A stretch of DNA of 64,000 nucleotides from Christiangramia salexigens (GTDB lineage Bacteria > Bacteroidota > Bacteroidia > Flavobacteriales > Flavobacteriaceae). Below, one piece after another: positions 63,693 through 64,000 of this stretch (within the stretch, counting starts at the first letter, position 1; every line of letters starts with the position of its first letter). Position numbers and translations under genes: made by a program. The notes beneath the pieces are model-generated. The model was given only the letters and a program-made list of their open reading frames with translations. It searched no databases and was not told the DNA's origin. Location of the stretch: assembly GCF_001889005.1 (NCBI RefSeq), contig NZ_CP018153.1:1212501-1276500 (forward strand), in the 5' to 3' direction.

Positions 63693-64000
63693 CTAATTCA
63701 GGGTTTCCAGGATCATATCTATATCCTTTTCGGTAGTATCGGGATTTATGAAACAGAATCTGATCACACTTTCACCTTTCCAGAGCGAAGGCGTTACAAG
63801 TGCAAATCCCTCCCGATGGTTTTTATAGGTCCAGTCCCTGTAGTCTTCAGCAGACCATCCATTCCGTTTAAATAATACTACAGAAAGACTCGATGGCCTT
63901 ACCAATTCAAGATTTTCATTGCTCTTCACTTTCTGCTCTGCAAGCTTAGCTAACTCTATTCCCCGCTCAATCGCTTCTTTATATTTATTGGTGCCATGCA
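63693..64000 (-). CDS. PLP-dependent decarboxylase, C-terminal part (5' end outside window)
   Basis: The reading frame is open to the window edge and encodes the last 102 residues. 'HGTNKYKEAIERGIELAKLA' is the helix after the PLP domain of aromatic-amino-acid/glutamate decarboxylases. It is followed by 'LVRPSSLSVVLFKRNGWSAE' and a final 'SVIRFCFINPDTTEKDIDMI' typical of the small domain. The catalytic Lys would be beyond the window. Substrate cannot be told from this part. The ATG at 63929 is internal, not the start. Confidence 0.85.
   Translation of the reverse strand, partial: HGTNKYKEAIERGIELAKLAEQKVKSNENLELVRPSSLSVVLFKRNGWSAEDYRDWTYKNHREGFALVTPSLWKGESVIRFCFINPDTTEKDIDMILETLN

Noticed and set aside
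63929..64000. Separate 78-residue protein starting at ATG 63929
   Set aside because: The frame remains open to the edge and reads as the decarboxylase C-terminus.

Overview
The window looks like chromosome of a marine member of the Flavobacteriaceae, most like Gramella/Christiangramia. The base composition is moderately low in GC. Exported proteins end their signal peptides in '-AQ'. TonB receptors begin with a carboxypeptidase-regulatory-like domain. Promoters carry the Bacteroidetes TAnnTTTG box, and there is an extracytoplasmic-function (ECF) sigma factor of Bacteroidetes type. The genus is inference; the family is fairly safe. I see no rRNA, tRNA, CRISPR array, prophage or insertion sequence.

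Layout. Positions 1-9.7 kb hold small secreted, stress or detoxification genes (CPBP protease, VOC, GNAT, SnoaL, M20 peptidase, PhzF, SRPBCC, lipoproteins, DUF1059-TfoX) and a frameshifted small zinc protein. 9.7-14.4 kb is more accessory: an AT-rich PLD/winged-helix gene that ends at a 110-bp inverted repeat, an RDD membrane gene with an in-frame stop, and small membrane proteins. 14.6-18.1 kb is a probable electrophile-stress locus: cytoplasmic DJ-1-like enzyme, zinc-ribbon peptide, TetR regulator with a perfect operator palindrome, enone reductase, and an exported DJ-1 paralogue. 18.2-26 kb has a membrane-protein/XRE pair, Crp/Fnr, pirin, GNATs, an amidohydrolase, an exported PqqB-like hydrolase and a lone degenerate DEAD-box domain.

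26-40 kb is an envelope and uptake region. An ECF sigma factor diverges from a 70-residue FecR remnant and a TonB receptor. It is followed by a CPA2 antiporter, a membrane-anchored kinase-like protein of FAM20/HipA type, a triple PepSY-like lipoprotein, an S9 peptidase and a second, paralogous TonB receptor. Neither receptor has a SusD partner. 40-50 kb holds an esterase-cupin-MFS operon, an M20 carboxypeptidase with an atypical SDR, an unassigned exported HExxH peptidase, a GH3 protein, and a split signalling pair: a histidine-kinase-like protein without an ATPase domain, followed directly by a lone receiver.

50-64 kb is mostly core genome: pyrG-yidC, a fasciclin lipoprotein, mnmA, a nitronate-monooxygenase-like gene, and a leftward guaA - LysM/periplasmic-binding - OsmC - DUF922 operon. 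A SnoaL protein and the C-terminal end of a PLP-dependent decarboxylase close the window.

The items most worth a second look are the DHp-only/receiver pair, the FAM20-like protein, the sigma/truncated anti-sigma/receptor unit with its ECF promoter, the TetR operator locus, the PLD gene with its inverted repeat, and two genes broken by single-base changes. Nothing here clearly amounts to a wholly new system; these are candidates.
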